Assembly: GCF_937926365.1 (NCBI RefSeq)
Contig: NZ_CALAOH010000019.1
Location: 1-64,000 of the forward strand
DNA length: 64,000 nt
Direction of reading: 5' to 3'
From: an uncultured Azohydromonas sp.
Lineage (GTDB): Bacteria > Pseudomonadota > Gammaproteobacteria > Burkholderiales > Burkholderiaceae_C
Shown: in pieces, positions 61,393 through 64,000 of the stretch
Position numbering within the stretch: the first letter of the stretch is position 1
Layout: the number at the start of each line of letters is the position of its first letter
Position numbers and translations under genes: made by a program
Notes under the pieces: model-generated
The model's input: only the letters and a program-made list of their open reading frames with translations
Told to the model about the DNA's origin: nothing
Databases searched by the model: none

Positions 61393-62259
61393 TCAGTCTT
61401 CGAACAGCGCCGCGCTCCAGGCGTGCACCGCCTGCCGCTGCTCGCCCAGGCCCTGGATGCCCAGCCGCATCACGTCGCCGGCCTTGAGGAACACCGGGTT
61501 GGGCTTGGCACCCATGCCCACGCCCGGCGGCGTGCCGGTGCTGATGAGGTCGCCGGGCTCCAGCGTCATGAAGCGGCTGATGTAGCTGACCAGTTCCTTC
61601 ACGCCGAACACCATGGTGCGCGTGCTGCCGTCCTGCCAGCGCCGGCCGTTGACGTCCAGCCACATCGAGAGGTTCTGCGGATCCGGCACCTCGTCGCGCG
61701 TCACCAGCCAGGGGCCGACGGGGCCGAAGGTGTCGCAACCTTTACCCTTGTCCCAGGTGCCGCCGCGCTCCAGCTGGTACTCGCGCTCGGAGACGTCGTT
61801 GACCACGCAGTAGCCGGCGACGCACTCCAGCGCGTCCTCCTCGCTGACGTAGCGGGCGCGGCGGCCGATCACCACGCCCAGCTCCACCTCCCAGTCGGTC
61901 TTGACCGAGCCCTGGGGCAGCACCACGGGGTCGCTGGGGCCGGTCAGCGCGGTATTGGCCTTCAGGAACAGCACCGGCTCCTTGGGCACCGGCAGGTTCG
62001 ACTCGGCCGCGTGGTCGGCGTAGTTCAGGCCCACGCAAATGAATTTGCCCAGGCCCTTCCAGGGCGTGCCGATGCGCGCGGGCTCGGCCAGCACGGGCAG
62101 CGTGGACGGATCCACTTCCTGCAGCCGGCGCAGGTTCTCCGGCCGCAGCGTGTCGGCGGTGATGTCGGGGATCACGCCCGAGAGGTCGCGGACCTGGCCG
62201 TGGTCGTCGATCAGGGCGGGACGTTCGGCGCCGCGGGCGCCATGGCGAAGGAGTTTCAT
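61393..62259 (-). CDS. Fumarylacetoacetate hydrolase family protein
   Basis: 288-residue FAH-fold hydrolase. The metal and substrate motifs are clear: [43 protein letters not shown] (with metal-binding Glu residues), [14 protein letters not shown], and [12 protein letters not shown] near the end. Best fit by context is 2,4-diketo-3-deoxy-L-fuconate hydrolase/ureidoglycolate-lyase-like, since it follows an SDR gene by 28 bp on the same strand. Such pairs act at the end of L-fucose or L-rhamnose type non-phosphorylated routes. The exact substrate is not proven. Confidence 0.88.
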   Translation of the reverse strand: MKLLRHGARGAERPALIDDHGQVRDLSGVIPDITADTLRPENLRRLQEVDPSTLPVLAEPARIGTPWKGLGKFICVGLNYADHAAESNLPVPKEPVLFLKANTALTGPSDPVVLPQGSVKTDWEVELGVVIGRRARYVSEEDALECVAGYCVVNDVSEREYQLERGGTWDKGKGCDTFGPVGPWLVTRDEVPDPQNLSMWLDVNGRRWQDGSTRTMVFGVKELVSYISRFMTLEPGDLISTGTPPGVGMGAKPNPVFLKAGDVMRLGIQGLGEQRQAVHAWSAALFED

Positions 62260-62287
62260 GGGGTGATGGTCAGGGAGTGAAAGGGGT

Positions 62288-63037
62288 TCAGTTGGACCAG
62301 CCGCCGTCGATGACTTGCGTGGTGCCGGTGGTGAAGGCGGACTCGTCGCTGGCGAGGTACACCGCCAGCGCGGCGATCTCCTCGGTGCTGCCCAGGCGCC
62401 CCATGGGCTGGCGCGCGACGAACAGTGCCTCGATCTCCTGCGCGGTCCTGCCGCTGGCCGAGGCCTGCGCCACGATGCGTTCGCGCAGCGAGGGCGACTC
62501 CACCGTGCCGGGGCAGATGGCGTTGCAGCGGATGCCGCGGCTGACGAAATCCGCCGCCACCGACTTGGTCAGCCCCACCACCGCCGCCTTGCTGGTGGCA
62601 TAGACGAAGCGGTTGACGGGCGCCTTGATGCTGCCCGCGACGGAGGCCATGTTGATGATCGAGCCGCCGCCCCGGGTCAGCATGCCCGGCAGGAAGGAAC
62701 GGATCGTGCGCGCCATCGACTTCACGTTGAGGTCGAAGGCGAAGTCCAGCTCCTCGTCGGTGCTGTCCAGCACGTCGCCCGCGTGCACGAAGCCCGCGCC
62801 GTTGAACAGCACGTCCACCGGCTCCACCTGCGCCGCGGCGGCCTGGATGGCGGCGGCGTCGCGCACGTCCAGGCGCATCACGCGGCAGTTGGACGTACCG
62901 GCCAGCGCGTCGAGCAACGCGGCGTCGATGTCGGTGGCGATCACCCGCGCACCCTCGCGTGCGAAGGCCAGCGCCGTGGCGCGGCCAATGCCCTGCCCCG
63001 CCGCGGTGACGAAGGCAGTCTTGCCTTGCAGTCTCAT
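62288..63037 (-). CDS. SDR, probable 2-keto-3-deoxy-sugar-acid dehydrogenase
   Basis: 249-residue short-chain dehydrogenase with [10 protein letters not shown] cofactor loop, acidic ATDID (NAD preference), catalytic Ser in NMASVAGS, and the Tyr and Lys of YATSKAA. It closely resembles the DHRS6/2-keto-3-deoxy-L-fuconate dehydrogenase group ([28 protein letters not shown]). ATG 63037 has AAGGAGG four bases upstream. First gene of a two-gene unit with the FAH hydrolase. No transporter or dehydratase for the pathway is in the window. Confidence 0.9.
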   Translation of the reverse strand: MRLQGKTAFVTAAGQGIGRATALAFAREGARVIATDIDAALLDALAGTSNCRVMRLDVRDAAAIQAAAAQVEPVDVLFNGAGFVHAGDVLDSTDEELDFAFDLNVKSMARTIRSFLPGMLTRGGGSIINMASVAGSIKAPVNRFVYATSKAAVVGLTKSVAADFVSRGIRCNAICPGTVESPSLRERIVAQASASGRTAQEIEALFVARQPMGRLGSTEEIAALAVYLASDESAFTTGTTQVIDGGWSN

Positions 63038-63040
63038 CAA

Positions 63041-63437
63041 ACCCTCCTTGTTGGGAAGTTGGCCGGCCTGCAGGACGGCGGCTGTTGCGGCGCTGCGTGA
63101 GGCGGCGGAACTTGGGTTCCCGCGACCCTGCCCTCGCGAAAGCGGCGGGAACGGCGACGTTCTTCTTTGGCCTGCGTCTTCAGCGTTCCACCGTCCCTGA
63201 AGTCACTGGTCACGGCTCGGCTTCTTTCTAAGCGGCTGTGATAGCGCTACCCATACGGGCATTCCCTCCCGGGAAAGTCCTGAGTGCGCCACCGGCAGTG
63301 GCCCAGCGGGGTCTTGGCATCCGGGGCTGTGCCCGTATCTACCGGAGACCTGGCCCCCGGCGCGCGGCGCCGAAGGGTGCGTTGATTGCTTCAAGACCGG
63401 ACGGCAGCGACCGCGCTGCGTCCCGAGGTGAGCCCCG
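63041..63437. other. 397-bp divergent region between the SDR and hsp20
   Basis: It contains the SDR ribosome site at its left end and a broken relative of the dispersed hairpin repeat around 63118-63155 (TTCCCGCG, CTCGCGAAAGCGGCGGGAAC). A heat-shock-like promoter candidate lies at 63313-63340. No gene seen. Confidence 0.5.
63313..63340 (+). promoter_or_regulatory. Candidate sigma-32 promoter of hsp20-lon
   Basis: CTTGGC at 63313-63318, a 13-bp spacer and CCCGTATCT at 63332-63340 approximate the heat-shock consensus CTTGAA-N13-CCCCAT-T. It lies about 98 bp before the hsp20 ATG. The match is partial. Confidence 0.35.
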
Positions 63438-63845
63438 ATGCCCAGCAGAAATGATCTCGAAGCCTGGATGTGGATGGAGGCCTGCAAGGCGCTGAGCCAG
63501 GCCGAGCGGCTGCAGCAGCAGTTCTTCCCAGGCGGCGGCCCCGGCGCGGGCGCCGCGATCTGGCAGCCGCCGATGGACATGGTGGAGGACGAGCACGAGA
63601 TCGTGATCGTCGTCGCCATGCCGGGCGTGCCGGCCGAGCGGGTGCAGGTCAGCCGCGAGAACGGCGCGCTGCTGGTGCGCGGCTCGCGTCCGCTGCTGTT
63701 GCCGGGCCACGGGCACCGCGTGCGCAGCCTGGAGATCCCGCACGGCGTGTTCGAGCGGCGCATCGCGCTGCCGCCGGGCCGCTTCGAGCTCAACCCGCCC
63801 ACGCTGCGCGACGGCTGCCTGGTGCTGCACCTGATCAAACGCTAG
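63438..63845 (+). CDS. Hsp20/alpha-crystallin small heat-shock protein
   Basis: 135 residues. The alpha-crystallin domain spans about 42-132: WQPPMDMVEDEHEIVIVVAMPGV, then ALLVRGSR, then a C-terminal strand with FERRIALPPGRFE and LRDGCLVLHLIKR. The N-terminal arm is short and Gln-rich. A holdase chaperone for unfolded proteins is the family role. The lon gene begins 10 bp after the stop, so chaperone and protease are co-transcribed. Divergent from the SDR gene. Confidence 0.93.
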   Translation: MPSRNDLEAWMWMEACKALSQAERLQQQFFPGGGPGAGAAIWQPPMDMVEDEHEIVIVVAMPGVPAERVQVSRENGALLVRGSRPLLLPGHGHRVRSLEIPHGVFERRIALPPGRFELNPPTLRDGCLVLHLIKR

Positions 63846-63855
63846 GGAGGCCACG

Positions 63856-64000
63856 TGAACTTTTCAGCTTCGTCACCGCTGGCCCCGTCCACCATGCTGG
63901 ACGGCGCCAATTCCGCCACCGCTGGCGCCGCGCCCGCAACGGCACCGCGCGAGCCGCACCCGCCCCTGCGCCCGCTGCCCGAGGACGCGCTCATCGTGCT
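63856..64000 (+). CDS. lon: ATP-dependent Lon protease, N-terminal fragment (window end)
   Basis: Only 48 codons are present. From GTG 63856, with GGGAGG four bases upstream, a 35-residue Ala/Pro/Ser-rich leader precedes LRPLPEDALIV, the standard opening of the Lon N-terminal substrate-binding domain. Pairing with hsp20 upstream is typical of a second, Hsp20-linked Lon in beta-proteobacteria. The identity rests on this short segment and the context. Confidence 0.72.

Overview
The window is a very GC-rich chromosomal segment with no rRNA, tRNA, prophage, insertion sequence or CRISPR array that I could see. Gene content and protein style (QseBC-type two-component pair, DUF2076, DUF3079, UPF0158, H-NS-like protein, phhBA with a divergent Lrp regulator, Hsp20-Lon pair, interspersed copies of the repeat family reading GTCATCCCCGCG-CAGGCGGGGACCC) point to a betaproteobacterium of the order Burkholderiales, most likely Comamonadaceae. 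The crtYIB/crtZ genes suggest a yellow-pigmented member. The genus is inference.

Layout. 1-2467 (minus): a cut-off QseC-like kinase, its QseB-like regulator, a repeat pair and a DUF2076 protein. 2642-18045 (plus): twelve tightly packed or overlapping genes, apparently one transcription unit. It opens with a stressosome module (RsbR, RsbS, RsbT, a SpoIIE-type phosphatase carrying its own RsbT-like ATPase domain, and two hybrid histidine kinases). Six bases later it continues into a predicted tubulin/FtsZ-like membrane system: an orphan soluble protein, a secreted vWA-like protein with one membrane anchor, a small membrane protein, a 1245-residue tubulin-like protein ending in a GYF_2-type domain, a zinc-ribbon/TPR membrane protein and a glycine-zipper lipoprotein. 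This coupling of stress sensing to a tubulin-like machine is the most interesting object in the window.

18071-30337: housekeeping and stress genes (UPF0158, DUF3079, GST, M48 lipoprotein protease, an Rmf-domain protein, a histone-deacetylase-family enzyme followed by a Pat-type protein acetyltransferase, gdhA, an Old Yellow Enzyme, rmuC). 30595-35039: carotenoid genes crtY-crtI-crtB with a convergent crtZ. 35121-38502: an ABC exporter pair and pncB. 38649-45257: an RND efflux operon with a palindromic operator at its head and its TetR regulator as last gene. 45692-51863: mixed genes including ada, an H-NS-like protein, a decayed IF-1-like frame, a V8-like protease and a hybrid sensor kinase.

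52123-54716: a phenylalanine hydroxylation operon (phhB-phhA plus an SDR resembling quinoid dihydropteridine reductase) divergent from an Lrp/AsnC regulator, with a 10+10 bp palindrome between them. 54843-61334: an alcohol dehydrogenase, two tyrosine-recombinase-like proteins lacking catalytic residues, and several small unknowns. 61393-64000: an SDR/FAH pair of sugar-acid catabolism type and a divergent hsp20-lon heat-shock pair, with lon running off the end.
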